Positions 32,121-40,497 of a stretch of DNA of 64,000 bases are shown one piece after another. Each line of letters opens with the position of its first letter. Positions within the stretch are counted from its first letter, which is position 1. The stretch comes from Bacteroidota bacterium (GTDB lineage: Bacteria; Bacteroidota; Bacteroidia; Chitinophagales; Saprospiraceae). The notes beneath the pieces were generated by a model. That model made no database searches and was not told the origin of the DNA. It saw only the letters and a program-made list of their open reading frames with translations. The stretch lies in contig JAKQHS010000056.1 in NCBI GenBank assembly GCA_029557915.1, forward strand, positions 1-64,000, given 5' to 3'. Both the position numbers and the translations under genes were made by a program.

Positions 32121-32915
32121 ATGAAAAAAATGCCTGCACATACCATTTCTTCCCTCACGAAGGCCTTTGGGGCCTTGTTCCTGCTCACCCTGTTGCCTTT
32201 TACAGGCTCCGCCCAGATGGGTGTTGGCGCTAAGCCGGCGAAAGGGGCTGAAGTTTTATTCGACGGCAGCCGGGAAATGCTGGATCAAAAATGGACCTAC
32301 TGGGCAGGCCCCAGGCTGTCCGCCACACTCCCTCTGAAATGGGCGATCGTCAAGGATCCCGTCGATCCGGGTACGGCCGTCAACAGCAATGACCCCTCGG
32401 CGGCAGGAGGGAAATACGGTTCGGCAGACATCGTCACAAAAAAGAAATTCCGCGACTTTCGACTGCACCTGGAATTCCTGATTATGAAACCGGGAGGCAA
32501 CAGCGGCGTCTATCTGCAAAACCGGTATGAAATCCAGATCCTGGACGGGGACAGTACCAAACACGGCCTGGGCGCCGTGATCAATGAAACCGAATCCCCT
32601 TATTACGCTTACCACGGACCCGGCAAGTGGAACTCCTACGACCTCGTCTTCCGGGCAGCCCGGTTCAAGGATGGAAAGCGTACCGAAAAAGCCATGGTGA
32701 CCCTGTATTTCAACGGCAAAAAAGTGCATACCAATCAGACCATCAACCAGGTTTGGGGAGGGCCCAATTCAGGTGTGGATGGAGGTAATGACGGGGGCAA
32801 AGGCATTACCGATACGCCGGAAGGCCTGAAACTCCAGGCTGAAGGGCACGATGTCCTTTACCGGAATATCTGGATCAAGGAGCTGAAGTTGAAAAAACCC
32901 AATACGGATTTTTAA
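32121..32915 (+). CDS. DUF1080 (3-keto-disaccharide hydrolase-like) secreted protein
   Basis: A 264-residue exported protein with a signal peptide ending near GSAQMG. The rest is a concanavalin-like beta sandwich of the DUF1080 family: EVLFDGSREMLDQKW, FRDFRLHLEFLIMKPGGNSGVYLQ, GPGKWNSYDLVFRAARF and LQAEGHDVLYRNIWIKEL are its conserved blocks. Members bind or cleave carbohydrate derivatives in the periplasm and are common in Bacteroidota. It stands alone between a repeat and a weak hairpin. Confidence 0.87.
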   Translation: MKKMPAHTISSLTKAFGALFLLTLLPFTGSAQMGVGAKPAKGAEVLFDGSREMLDQKWTYWAGPRLSATLPLKWAIVKDPVDPGTAVNSNDPSAAGGKYGSADIVTKKKFRDFRLHLEFLIMKPGGNSGVYLQNRYEIQILDGDSTKHGLGAVINETESPYYAYHGPGKWNSYDLVFRAARFKDGKRTEKAMVTLYFNGKKVHTNQTINQVWGGPNSGVDGGNDGGKGITDTPEGLKLQAEGHDVLYRNIWIKELKLKKPNTDF

Positions 32916-33041
32916 CAGAGCATTACCGGCCAGCAGCGGGTATCCCGCGCCCCTTTGATTTGCTCCCCGATCACTCCGGGGCTACAGTATAATAAAATTT
33001 TTAATTAATTTCATCCAGGGCCTGATTTACCTGATCAGGGT

Positions 33042-34313
33042 ATGATGAAACAAAAATCAACAAAAGGATCTTTTTTTTCAAGGCGGTATCTCCTCAAACT
33101 ATCTGCAGCTGCCCTAGGCGGGGCGTTCGTGCGTACCGCTGCAGAGGCACAGGTATCCACTACCCCGGCCAATTCAAAAGCCAACGATCCGACCAGGATT
33201 CCTGGCCGCGGATCTTCAAAACTTGGAAGCCGCTCACCGGATGAACATCTGGAAAGGCTGGTCTTGAGGCCAAGCCCTTCGGGGGAATCGATGACCCCGA
33301 TCCAGAACTTATCCGGTATTATTACGCCGGCTGATCTGCATTTTGAAAGGCATCATGGAGGGATACCATCCATTGACCCCGAATCCTATGAACTGCTGAT
33401 TCACGGTTTGATTAAAACCCCGAAAAAATTTACCCTGAAAGACCTGAAGCGTTTTCCACAACATTCCCGCATTTGTTTTATTGAGTGTTCCGGCAATGGG
33501 TGGTCGACCTATTTCAAAAAAGACATTACAGAAGCGGTGACGCCTCAGCGCATGGATGGACTGATCAGCACCAGCGAATGGACCGGGGTCATGCTGTCCA
33601 CCTTATTCCGCGAAGTGGGTATAAAACCGGGTGCGAAGTGGTTTCTCGCCGAAAGTTCAGATGCGGCGGTTATGACCCGAAGCATCCCTATGGAAAAAGG
33701 ATGGGAAGATGCAATGATCGTATATGGGCAAAATGGGGAAGCGATCCGGCCGGAACAGGGTTACCCTGCCCGCTTGCTGTTACCCGGTTATGAGGGCAAT
33801 ACCCAGGTGAAATGGCTGAGAAGAATTGAAGTTTCAGATCAACCCTTCATGACCCGTGAAGAAACTTCCAAATATTCGGATCCCCTCCCGGATTGCACAG
33901 CACGCCTGTTTAGTTTTGTGATGGATGCCAAATCCCTCATTACTTTTCCATCCTATCCCTATATTCTGCCTGATAAAGGCTGGTGGGAGATCCAGGGATA
34001 TGCCTGGAGCGGGAGGGGCAAAATCATCCGGGTGGAAGTCAGTACGGATGGCGGAAAACATTGGTTTCCGGCTGAACTCCAGGAGCCCGTTCTTTCAAAA
34101 TGCCAGACCCGCTTCCGCTACCTGTGGAATTGGAAGGGAGGAACGGCCATCCTGATGAGCAGGGCGATGGATGAAACCGGTTACCAGCAACCCACCCTCG
34201 GCCAGTTGGAAAAAGTCCGCGGAAAAGGCACCTTCTACCACTTTAATCATATCCGCGCCTGGAAGGTGGAAAAGGACGGAAGTTTAAAACTCGGATTGAA
34301 TGAAATGGTATAA
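33042..34313 (+). CDS. soxC: Molybdopterin-dependent sulfite dehydrogenase, SoxC-like
   Basis: A 423-residue periplasmic enzyme. The N-terminus carries a twin-arginine signal (FSRRYLLKLSAAALGGAF), as expected for a folded molybdenum protein. The catalytic cysteine that binds molybdenum is Cys149 in CFIECSGNGW, and RMDGLISTSEWTGVML, MTRSIPMEKGWEDAMI and a C-terminal dimerisation domain (GRGKIIRVEVSTDGGKHW) complete the sulfite-oxidase plan. It would oxidise sulfite or protein-bound sulfane sulfur and pass electrons to the cytochrome encoded next; the two genes overlap by 14 bp. No other sox genes are in the window, so sulfite detoxification is as likely as thiosulfate oxidation. Start at ATG 33042 or codon 2. 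Confidence 0.88.
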   Translation: MMKQKSTKGSFFSRRYLLKLSAAALGGAFVRTAAEAQVSTTPANSKANDPTRIPGRGSSKLGSRSPDEHLERLVLRPSPSGESMTPIQNLSGIITPADLHFERHHGGIPSIDPESYELLIHGLIKTPKKFTLKDLKRFPQHSRICFIECSGNGWSTYFKKDITEAVTPQRMDGLISTSEWTGVMLSTLFREVGIKPGAKWFLAESSDAAVMTRSIPMEKGWEDAMIVYGQNGEAIRPEQGYPARLLLPGYEGNTQVKWLRRIEVSDQPFMTREETSKYSDPLPDCTARLFSFVMDAKSLITFPSYPYILPDKGWWEIQGYAWSGRGKIIRVEVSTDGGKHWFPAELQEPVLSKCQTRFRYLWNWKGGTAILMSRAMDETGYQQPTLGQLEKVRGKGTFYHFNHIRAWKVEKDGSLKLGLNEMV

Positions 34314-34998
34314 GGGGAAGGTCGCATTTTTTCATCCTGCCATTCAACCTGGACTTAAGATCCTTTTGGTCTGCCTGTCCGGATGGCTTGCCTGCAAGCA
34401 AGCCGTCGGACCCGAAGCAGGCAGTGGGTCACTGAATCTTCCCGACTCCGGAATTTCTGCGCAGGCCGCCGGCTCAGGGCCGGCCTTCCCGGATCACTGG
34501 CCGGAATCTTTTGGATTCGGCCATGCGGTTTCCGAAACGGAGATCGAAGCATGGAATATCGATATCATGCCAGATGGGACCGGGCTCCCGGAAGGCCAAG
34601 GCAAAGTTGAAGAAGGAAGGCTCGTATATGCTCAAAAATGTATTCTTTGCCACGGAGCTACCGGTACGGAAGGCCCATTTGACCGCTTGGTGGGCAGGGA
34701 GCCCAGGGAAGGGTTCCCGTTCGGCAGGGAATACCGGTACCTCTCGATGAGAACGATCGGGAATTATTGGCCGTATGCCACCACGCTTTTCGATTATGTC
34801 CGGCGCGCCATGCCCCAAAATGAGCCGGGTTCCCTCAGTGACCATGAGATGTATGCGATCACTGCCTATTTGCTTCACTTGAACGAAATCATTCCTCAGG
34901 ATGCTGAAATGAACCGGTTGACCCTGCCCGCCGTTAAAATGCCGGCCAGGGACCGGTTTGTTTATGATAATCGACAGGGCGGAAATGAAATCCGTTGA
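34300..34998 (+). CDS. soxD: Cytochrome c lipoprotein, SoxD-like partner of the sulfite dehydrogenase
   Basis: A 232-residue protein whose ATG overlaps the soxC-like gene by 14 bp. A signal peptide ends in GWLAC, so it should be lipid-anchored. The single haem site is CILCH (Cys114, Cys117, His118), followed by a likely distal Met in RRAMPQNEPGSLSDHEMYAITAYLL. The segment YLSMRTIGNYWPYATTLFDYVRRAMP is typical of SoxD-type cytochromes. It would accept electrons from the molybdenum enzyme. Classical SoxD is diheme and soluble; here one haem and a lipid anchor are seen. Confidence 0.82.
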   Translation: MKWYKGKVAFFHPAIQPGLKILLVCLSGWLACKQAVGPEAGSGSLNLPDSGISAQAAGSGPAFPDHWPESFGFGHAVSETEIEAWNIDIMPDGTGLPEGQGKVEEGRLVYAQKCILCHGATGTEGPFDRLVGREPREGFPFGREYRYLSMRTIGNYWPYATTLFDYVRRAMPQNEPGSLSDHEMYAITAYLLHLNEIIPQDAEMNRLTLPAVKMPARDRFVYDNRQGGNEIR

Positions 34999-35034
34999 AT
35001 TGGATTCCTGACGATCTTCCACTTTCTAAATAAA

Positions 35035-35502
35035 ATGGAAAACCATGACATGGATGCTAAAATCACCATCCGGAAATATACTCCGTCCCACCGGGCGGTT
35101 CTCCTTCAATTATTCCGTTTGAACACCCCGCGGTATTTTTCAATTACTGAAGAAAGCCACTTTATAGATTACCTGGAAAATCATGCCGGGCACTTTTTTA
35201 TTGTTGAAAGCGGCGGGGCCGTTGTCGGTTGCGGGGGTTATAATTTATTCCCGGAACAAGCCGATGCGAGGATCAGCTGGGATCTTTTCCATCCCGACTT
35301 CCAGGGACGGGGCTTGGGGTCAGCCCTGCTTCAATACAGGATTGACCGGATAAACGAGGTTCCGGGTTTAAAGACCATTACAGTGAGGACTTCCCAATGG
35401 GTTTATCGTTTTTATGAAAAATTCGGATTCGAACTCAAAGAAGTGATAAAAGATTATTGGGCGGAGGGCTTTGACTTGTACAGGATGGTCCGGCCCCTTT
35501 GA
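35035..35502 (+). CDS. GNAT-family N-acetyltransferase
   Basis: A 155-residue acetyltransferase. The acetyl-CoA loop is PDFQGRGLGSALL, preceded by the beta strand region GGAVVGCGGYNLFPE and followed by FYEKFGFELKE. The substrate is unknown. The start could be ATG 35035 or 35050. Confidence 0.87.
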   Translation: MENHDMDAKITIRKYTPSHRAVLLQLFRLNTPRYFSITEESHFIDYLENHAGHFFIVESGGAVVGCGGYNLFPEQADARISWDLFHPDFQGRGLGSALLQYRIDRINEVPGLKTITVRTSQWVYRFYEKFGFELKEVIKDYWAEGFDLYRMVRPL

Positions 35503-35636
35503 TCCGGGGAGTCCCGGGAGTAAACCAGGTCATTGGATTCAGAAGAATGAACCGGCGGCTATTTCCAGGTGCATTTTCATCTTAGCCGCGCAAGATCCGG
35601 ACCAGACGTTATAGAATCGGACCTCAAAGTAAGGAT

Positions 35637-36095
35637 ATGCGGACCATGATCTCTCCGGCTGTCTTGTTTATGCTTATGGCGGGTTTTTTAACCGGTTGCG
35701 CAAAAAATACAAGCTATGAAATTGAAAAAATTCATGCGGTCTTGTACCGGCTTATTGACGCCGACAACCGATCAGACCTGGAAACCATACTGAATGCCTA
35801 TTCCGACAGCATTGAATTTTATCCGGCTGGGAAAGCTTTCATACAAGGAATTTCAACCGTAAAAAAGAATTATGAAACTCTCCTGAAGGCTTATAAAATG
35901 AACCTCCAAACCCAAATTCTTGAAACGCAGCTGTTTTCCGATCATGCGCTGGTCACCGGCATCAATAAAGGATTTAGAACTTCGCTCGATGACTCCGTCC
36001 AATACCGGGTGGATGATAAGTACATTGCCTTAATGGTCCGGAATAAAAAGGGCGATTGGAAAATCGACAAGCTGATCTGGGGACTTTACCATTAG
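35637..36095 (+). CDS. NTF2-like (SnoaL/DUF4440-type) lipoprotein
   Basis: A 152-residue protein with a signal peptide ending in FLTGC. The mature part has the cone-shaped NTF2-like pattern: HAVLYRLIDADNRSDLETIL, YSDSIEFYPAGKAFIQG, VTGINKGF and GDWKIDKLIWGLYH. Such domains serve as small-molecule binding or hydratase folds. No catalytic residues can be named. It stands alone upstream of the DNRLRE protein. Confidence 0.75.
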   Translation: MRTMISPAVLFMLMAGFLTGCAKNTSYEIEKIHAVLYRLIDADNRSDLETILNAYSDSIEFYPAGKAFIQGISTVKKNYETLLKAYKMNLQTQILETQLFSDHALVTGINKGFRTSLDDSVQYRVDDKYIALMVRNKKGDWKIDKLIWGLYH

Positions 36096-36122
36096 CATTA
36101 ACCCAAAAAACGAAATTCCGTT

Positions 36123-37070
36123 ATGAACAAACAGGCTTTCCGTTTCTTCCTTTTAGTGCAACTTTTTGTGTTCACTTGGTTTGCCGGGGCACAGACCACC
36201 CTGACTCTGGCGCCGTCGGCGGACAACACCTTGTATGAAAGCAGTTCGGGAAATATATCCAATGGGAAAGGGACAAAAATTTTTGCTGGCAAAACCAAAA
36301 ACGGGTTGATCCGACGCGGACTTGTGAAATTTGATATTGCCGGACAAGTGCCCCCCGGGGCCACCCTTAGTGGGGTTCGCTTGAGTTTGACCATGGACCG
36401 GACCATAACAGGCCCTCAACCGGTTAGTCTGCATGGTTTGACCAGGGAGTGGGGAGAGGGAATTTCCATGGCCGACGGCGAAGAAGGCGGTGGGGCGGCT
36501 GCTCAGAACGGAGATGCCACTTGGGTCCATGCCCTATGGCCGGGCAGCCCCTGGTCAAAACCCGGGGGCGATTTCATCGGCAATGCCTCAGCAAGCATAC
36601 AGGTTGATGGGGACGGCATTTACAGCTGGTCAAGCGCTCAAATGATAAAGGATGCCCAGCGATGGCTGGACACTCCTTCCGTCAATTTTGGCTGGTGTAT
36701 TGTAGGGAATGAAGTCAGTTCTACCACCGCCAAACAATTTGCAAGCCGTGAGTCTCTATCCGCAACGAACCGGCCAATGCTGACTATCACCTACCATACG
36801 TTAAGCACTTCTACCGGCAAAGATCCCGGATTATCGGCAGTTCAGGTTTTCCCGAATCCATCCACGGGCAAATTTTTTCTTATAAATCACGGCAGGCCCC
36901 CGGTATCCATTGCCATTTTCAACAGCCTCGGCCACCGCGTCTATGCCCGGACCTTGACCGTGGAGCAAAACGAACTGGATCTCCGCAGCCAACCTCAAGG
37001 CCTCTATTGGTACCGGATCGAATATGGTTTTAATAAAGCGGGGACCGGGAAATTGATCATTTATGATTGA
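36123..37070 (+). CDS. DNRLRE-domain protein with T9SS C-terminal sorting signal
   Basis: A 315-residue secreted protein. A signal peptide ends WFAGAQ. Residues ~24-225 form a DNRLRE-type beta domain (LTLAPSADNTLYE, GLVKFDIAGQVPPGATLSGV, MLTITYHT). The last ~75 residues are a type A T9SS sorting domain: VQVFPNPSTGKFFL, VSIAIFNSLGHRVYAR, LDLRSQPQGLYWYRIEYG and a final GKLIIYD. It should cross the outer membrane through the T9SS and be anchored or released. It ends beside a heptamer repeat that separates it from convergent kdsB. Confidence 0.9.
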   Translation: MNKQAFRFFLLVQLFVFTWFAGAQTTLTLAPSADNTLYESSSGNISNGKGTKIFAGKTKNGLIRRGLVKFDIAGQVPPGATLSGVRLSLTMDRTITGPQPVSLHGLTREWGEGISMADGEEGGGAAAQNGDATWVHALWPGSPWSKPGGDFIGNASASIQVDGDGIYSWSSAQMIKDAQRWLDTPSVNFGWCIVGNEVSSTTAKQFASRESLSATNRPMLTITYHTLSTSTGKDPGLSAVQVFPNPSTGKFFLINHGRPPVSIAIFNSLGHRVYARTLTVEQNELDLRSQPQGLYWYRIEYGFNKAGTGKLIIYD

Positions 37071-37077
37071 TTCAATT

Positions 37078-37110
37078 CCATCCACCATCCACCATCCACC
37101 ATCCACCACC
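37078..37110. repeat. Heptanucleotide repeat (CCATCCA)
   Basis: About five units of CCATCCA/CCACCAT fill the whole gap between the convergent DNRLRE gene and kdsB, ending at the first base of the kdsB stop codon. Confidence 0.9.
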
Positions 37111-37838
37111 TACTGCCTTCCCATCATCTCCTCTATCCGCCCGATATCTTCAGGCACATCCACTCCATGGGCTATATAATCCGTAAGGAAGGTGTATACC
37201 GGAAAGCCATGTTCCATCCATCGAAGTTGTTCAAGGCTTTCCGCCTGTTCAAGGGGCGTGGGTTCCAGGCCGGTGATGGCTTTCAAAACAGGGATGGGGT
37301 AAGCATAAATGCCAATATGCTGGTAATAGGCCGGGGTGGTTTGACTCCGCGGATGAGGAATTACGCTCCGGCTGAAATACAGGGCTTTATCGTTGCGGTC
37401 ACGGACACATTTTACGGTATTGGGGCTGTAGATCAGATGCTCCTCTCTGAGCTGCCGTACCAGGGTAAGTACAGCCTCTGCCGGAAAGTGCGCAAATTTT
37501 CCAATAAAATCATCGAGCAGTTTTCCCCGGATCAGCGGTTCATCACCCTGGATGTTGATGCACCAGTCCGCACCACCCAGAAGGCGGCATGCTTCTTCGC
37601 AACGCGAGGTGCCGCTGACATGACCGGAGCTCGTCATAATCGCCTTTCCCCCAAAATCCAGGACATGGTCTGCAATGCGCCGGTCGTCGGTGGCTACCAC
37701 AAGTTGGGACAATTTTGTACTTTGGCCGCAACCCCTGTATACATGTTCGATCATCGATTTGCCCCTGATCAGGGCAAGCGGTTTTCCCGGGAACCGGGTC
37801 GACCCATAACGGGCGGGTATGACCCCGATAATCTTCAT
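37110..37838 (-). CDS. kdsB: 3-deoxy-manno-octulosonate cytidylyltransferase
   Basis: A 242-residue cytoplasmic enzyme that activates Kdo as CMP-Kdo for lipid A-core synthesis. GVIPARYGSTRFPGKPLALI is the nucleotide-binding loop, VVATDDRRIADHV and NIQGDEPLI follow in order, and PLEQAESLEQLRWMEHG is the typical late block. Full length. It indicates LPS production, consistent with lptB at 14.7 kb. Divergent from the LysM gene with a 76-bp shared upstream region. Confidence 0.95.
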   Translation of the reverse strand: MKIIGVIPARYGSTRFPGKPLALIRGKSMIEHVYRGCGQSTKLSQLVVATDDRRIADHVLDFGGKAIMTSSGHVSGTSRCEEACRLLGGADWCINIQGDEPLIRGKLLDDFIGKFAHFPAEAVLTLVRQLREEHLIYSPNTVKCVRDRNDKALYFSRSVIPHPRSQTTPAYYQHIGIYAYPIPVLKAITGLEPTPLEQAESLEQLRWMEHGFPVYTFLTDYIAHGVDVPEDIGRIEEMMGRQ

Positions 37839-37884
37839 GTTAAAACCGTTAAAACGTTAACTAACATATTAATATTAATTTTAA

Positions 37885-37892
37885 TACTTTTG
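37885..37892 (+). promoter_or_regulatory. -7 promoter element of the LysM protein gene
   Basis: TACTTTTG fits TAnnTTTG, 22 bp before the ATG, within an AT-rich stretch. No TTG box is present at the expected -33 position. Confidence 0.4.
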
Positions 37893-37914
37893 CCATTCAT
37901 ATTAAAGTGATTAT

Positions 37915-39048
37915 ATGCTGAGGTCGTTTTTTATCGGATTGCTTGTGACCAAAATGGCTGGATTTCCGATCCAGGTTAAAGCTAATGATTCCTGGATAAA
38001 AGATACCATCTATGTAAAGCTGGATGATACTTATGGCAAGTACGTGGAACACCGGGTGGAAAAAAAACAAACCCTTTTTTCCCTGGCCAAAGCCTATGGC
38101 ATCGACCTGTATGACGTGTATGATTACAACCCTGCTTTAAAAACCCGGATCCTGGCCGTGAATGACCTCCTCCACATCCCCATATCCAGCGATCACATCA
38201 TCACTAATGAATCTCAACTTGATTCCAACAAAAAATACCGGCCGGTATACTATATCATCAAACCCAAAGACAATCTCTACCGGATTTCCAAATTCTACTT
38301 TAATATGGCCTTTGACGATGTGGTCACCCGCAACCGGCTCACTTCCCACACCATCCGGGTGGGTCAAAAACTGATGATCGGATGGTTTGATCCTTCGAAA
38401 AAGGAATCGGGAAATCCGGATTACAAACCGAATATTATTAAAAACGAACAGATCACCCTGGAACAAAAATGGACGGAGGCCAATCCCAGTGCATTCACCG
38501 TGGAATATAAGGCCATCGACCTCACCTCCTCCGAATGGGCCAGTACTTACGGGAAAAAGGAAAATTCCTCCGACCGGCTGATCGAAATTGAAAAGCCCAT
38601 TGCGGAGATCAGCCTCAAAGAGCGAAAAACCGAAGCGGCAACCAGTCCCGAGGCCCCCGCCCTTAAAACCGCAGAGGCTTCCAAATTGACGGGAGCCGGC
38701 CACGAAGCAAGCCTGAGCAACCACGAAACCGTGAAATCCGCTACTAAGACCAAAGTGTTGAAACGCAGGATGGTGACCCAAAACGGGGTCGCACAGTGGG
38801 CGAAGTCGGGTAACCAGGTCCAGGACTTGTACGTATTGCATCCCACCGCCCCGGTCAATTCGGTGGTGGAATTGACCAACCCCATGACCCACCGGAAGAT
38901 TTATGCCAAAGTGCTGTCCCATATGCCTCCCAAACTTTATCCCGACGACGTCAGCGTGGTGGTCTCCCCGGGTGTTGCGAACCTCCTGGGAGCCATCGAC
39001 AGCCGCTTTTATGTTAAGCTCCGGTTTGTGGAAGAAACCATCCAGTAA
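37915..39048 (+). CDS. LysM-domain protein with C-terminal double-psi barrel-like domain
   Basis: A 377-residue exported protein. After the signal peptide (~1-24) come two LysM-like modules (~42-95: VEKKQTLFSLAKAYGIDLYDVYDYNP; ~115-160: IIKPKDNLYRISKFYFNMAFDDVV), a charged low-complexity linker (~170-285) and a C-terminal domain (~290-375: GVAQWAKSGNQVQDLYVLHP, NSVVELTNPMTHRKIYAKVL) that resembles RlpA-like barrels. LysM modules bind peptidoglycan, so it likely acts at the cell wall. The linker resembles a spacer. No peptidase motif is visible. Confidence 0.8.
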   Translation: MLRSFFIGLLVTKMAGFPIQVKANDSWIKDTIYVKLDDTYGKYVEHRVEKKQTLFSLAKAYGIDLYDVYDYNPALKTRILAVNDLLHIPISSDHIITNESQLDSNKKYRPVYYIIKPKDNLYRISKFYFNMAFDDVVTRNRLTSHTIRVGQKLMIGWFDPSKKESGNPDYKPNIIKNEQITLEQKWTEANPSAFTVEYKAIDLTSSEWASTYGKKENSSDRLIEIEKPIAEISLKERKTEAATSPEAPALKTAEASKLTGAGHEASLSNHETVKSATKTKVLKRRMVTQNGVAQWAKSGNQVQDLYVLHPTAPVNSVVELTNPMTHRKIYAKVLSHMPPKLYPDDVSVVVSPGVANLLGAIDSRFYVKLRFVEETIQ

Positions 39049-39109
39049 ATTTGTTGTCCGGATTGGGGTTTGTTTCTCATGGTATTCCCCTCCCTGAATT
39101 CAGAAAGAA

Positions 39110-40474
39110 ATGAAATACGCTGAAAATATACTCATGACCATCGGGAACACCCCCCTGGTCCGGCTCCATAAAGTATGCAACGAACTGGAAGCCCGGGTTT
39201 TCGCCAAGGTGGAAACCTTTAATCCCGGGCATTCGATCAAGGACCGGATGGCCCTGAAAATGATTGACGATGCGGAAGCTGCGAAATTATTGTCTCCGGG
39301 AGGCACCATCATCGAATGCACTTCCGGGAATACCGGCATGGGACTTGCGCTCGTGGCCGCAGTGCGCGGATACAAATGCATATTCACCACCACCGATAAA
39401 CAATCGGCTGAAAAAATAAATCTCCTGAAAGCCTTTGGGGCTGAAGTCATCGTCTGTCCCACCAATGTGGAATCGTCCGATCCAAGGAGTTATTATTCCG
39501 TGGCCGAAAGACTGTCCAAACAAATTCCCAATTCCTTCTGGTGCAATCAATACGACAACCTTTCCAACACCCAGGCTCACTTTGAAACCACAGGACCCGA
39601 GATCTGGGACCAGACCGATGGAAAGATCACCCACCTCATTGCCGGAGTGGGCACCGGGGGCACCATTTCCGGCGTAGGCCGCTATCTTAAATCCAAAAAT
39701 CCCGGGATCAAAATCTGGGGTGTGGATACCTATGGTTCGGCCCTTAAAAAATATCACGAAACCGGCATCCTCGACCCTAAGGAGATCTATCCCTATATCA
39801 CGGAAGGAATCGGAGAAGACATCATTCCTAAAAATGTGGATTTTTCCGTCATCGACCATTTTGAAAAAGTAACGGATAAGGACGCCGCCCTCGCCGCGCG
39901 CAGGCTGGCCCGCGAGGAGGGGCTGCTGATGGGCTATTCAGCCGGCTCGGCCCTGGCCGGATTGTTGCAAATGAAGGATTCGTTGACCAAAAACGATGTG
40001 GTGGTCATCATCTTTCACGATCACGGTTCCCGCTATGTGGGCAAGATCTACAACGACGACTGGATGCGCGAGCGGGGATTCCTGGATTCGGACCTTAAAG
40101 TCAAGGACCTGGTCCGTGCGAAGACCGACGGTCAATTTTTCTTCGTCACCTGCTCCGCCAAGGTGAGGGATGCCCTCCACCTGATGAAAGCCAACGACAT
40201 TTCACAACTCCCGGTATCCCGGGACGATCAGTTCATCGGGGCGGTTACCGAAACCAGGGTCTTGTCCTATATCCTGGAAAACCCGGTAAGCCACCTCGAA
40301 GACAATATTGAGCAGATCATGGGCGATCCGCTGCCCCATGTTCCTTTTGACATGAGCATCCAGGATGTCAGCCGATATTTTGACCGGAAAATCCCTGCGG
40401 TGATTACCCGGGACACCGCGGGCAACTGGCATGTCATCACCCAGCACGATATCATCCGTTCGATCCGTGGATAA
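39110..40474 (+). CDS. Cystathionine beta-synthase
   Basis: A 454-residue PLP enzyme with a C-terminal CBS-domain pair. The cofactor lysine is Lys44 in NPGHSIKDR, with TSGNTGMGLAL, AGVGTGGTISGVGRYL and GYSAGSALAGLLQM binding PLP phosphate and substrate. Residues ~340-454 form two CBS motifs (VTCSAKVRDALHLMKANDIS, VPFDMSIQDVSRYFDRKIPA). It condenses serine and homocysteine to cystathionine. A cysteine synthase-like activity is possible; the CBS tail favours the first. No haem-binding N-terminus of the animal type is present. No neighbouring transsulfuration gene is seen. Confidence 0.9.
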   Translation: MKYAENILMTIGNTPLVRLHKVCNELEARVFAKVETFNPGHSIKDRMALKMIDDAEAAKLLSPGGTIIECTSGNTGMGLALVAAVRGYKCIFTTTDKQSAEKINLLKAFGAEVIVCPTNVESSDPRSYYSVAERLSKQIPNSFWCNQYDNLSNTQAHFETTGPEIWDQTDGKITHLIAGVGTGGTISGVGRYLKSKNPGIKIWGVDTYGSALKKYHETGILDPKEIYPYITEGIGEDIIPKNVDFSVIDHFEKVTDKDAALAARRLAREEGLLMGYSAGSALAGLLQMKDSLTKNDVVVIIFHDHGSRYVGKIYNDDWMRERGFLDSDLKVKDLVRAKTDGQFFFVTCSAKVRDALHLMKANDISQLPVSRDDQFIGAVTETRVLSYILENPVSHLEDNIEQIMGDPLPHVPFDMSIQDVSRYFDRKIPAVITRDTAGNWHVITQHDIIRSIRG

Positions 40475-40482
40475 AAAAAGGA

Positions 40483-40496
40483 CTTACATTTGTAAG
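40483..40496 (+). promoter_or_regulatory. -7 element within a dyad, porP/sprF-like gene
   Basis: TACATTTG (40485-40492) fits the -7 consensus and lies inside the dyad CTTACA-tt-TGTAAG. The ATG is at 40498, so the transcript would be leaderless. No -33 TTG is seen. Confidence 0.45.
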
Positions 40497-40497
40497 A

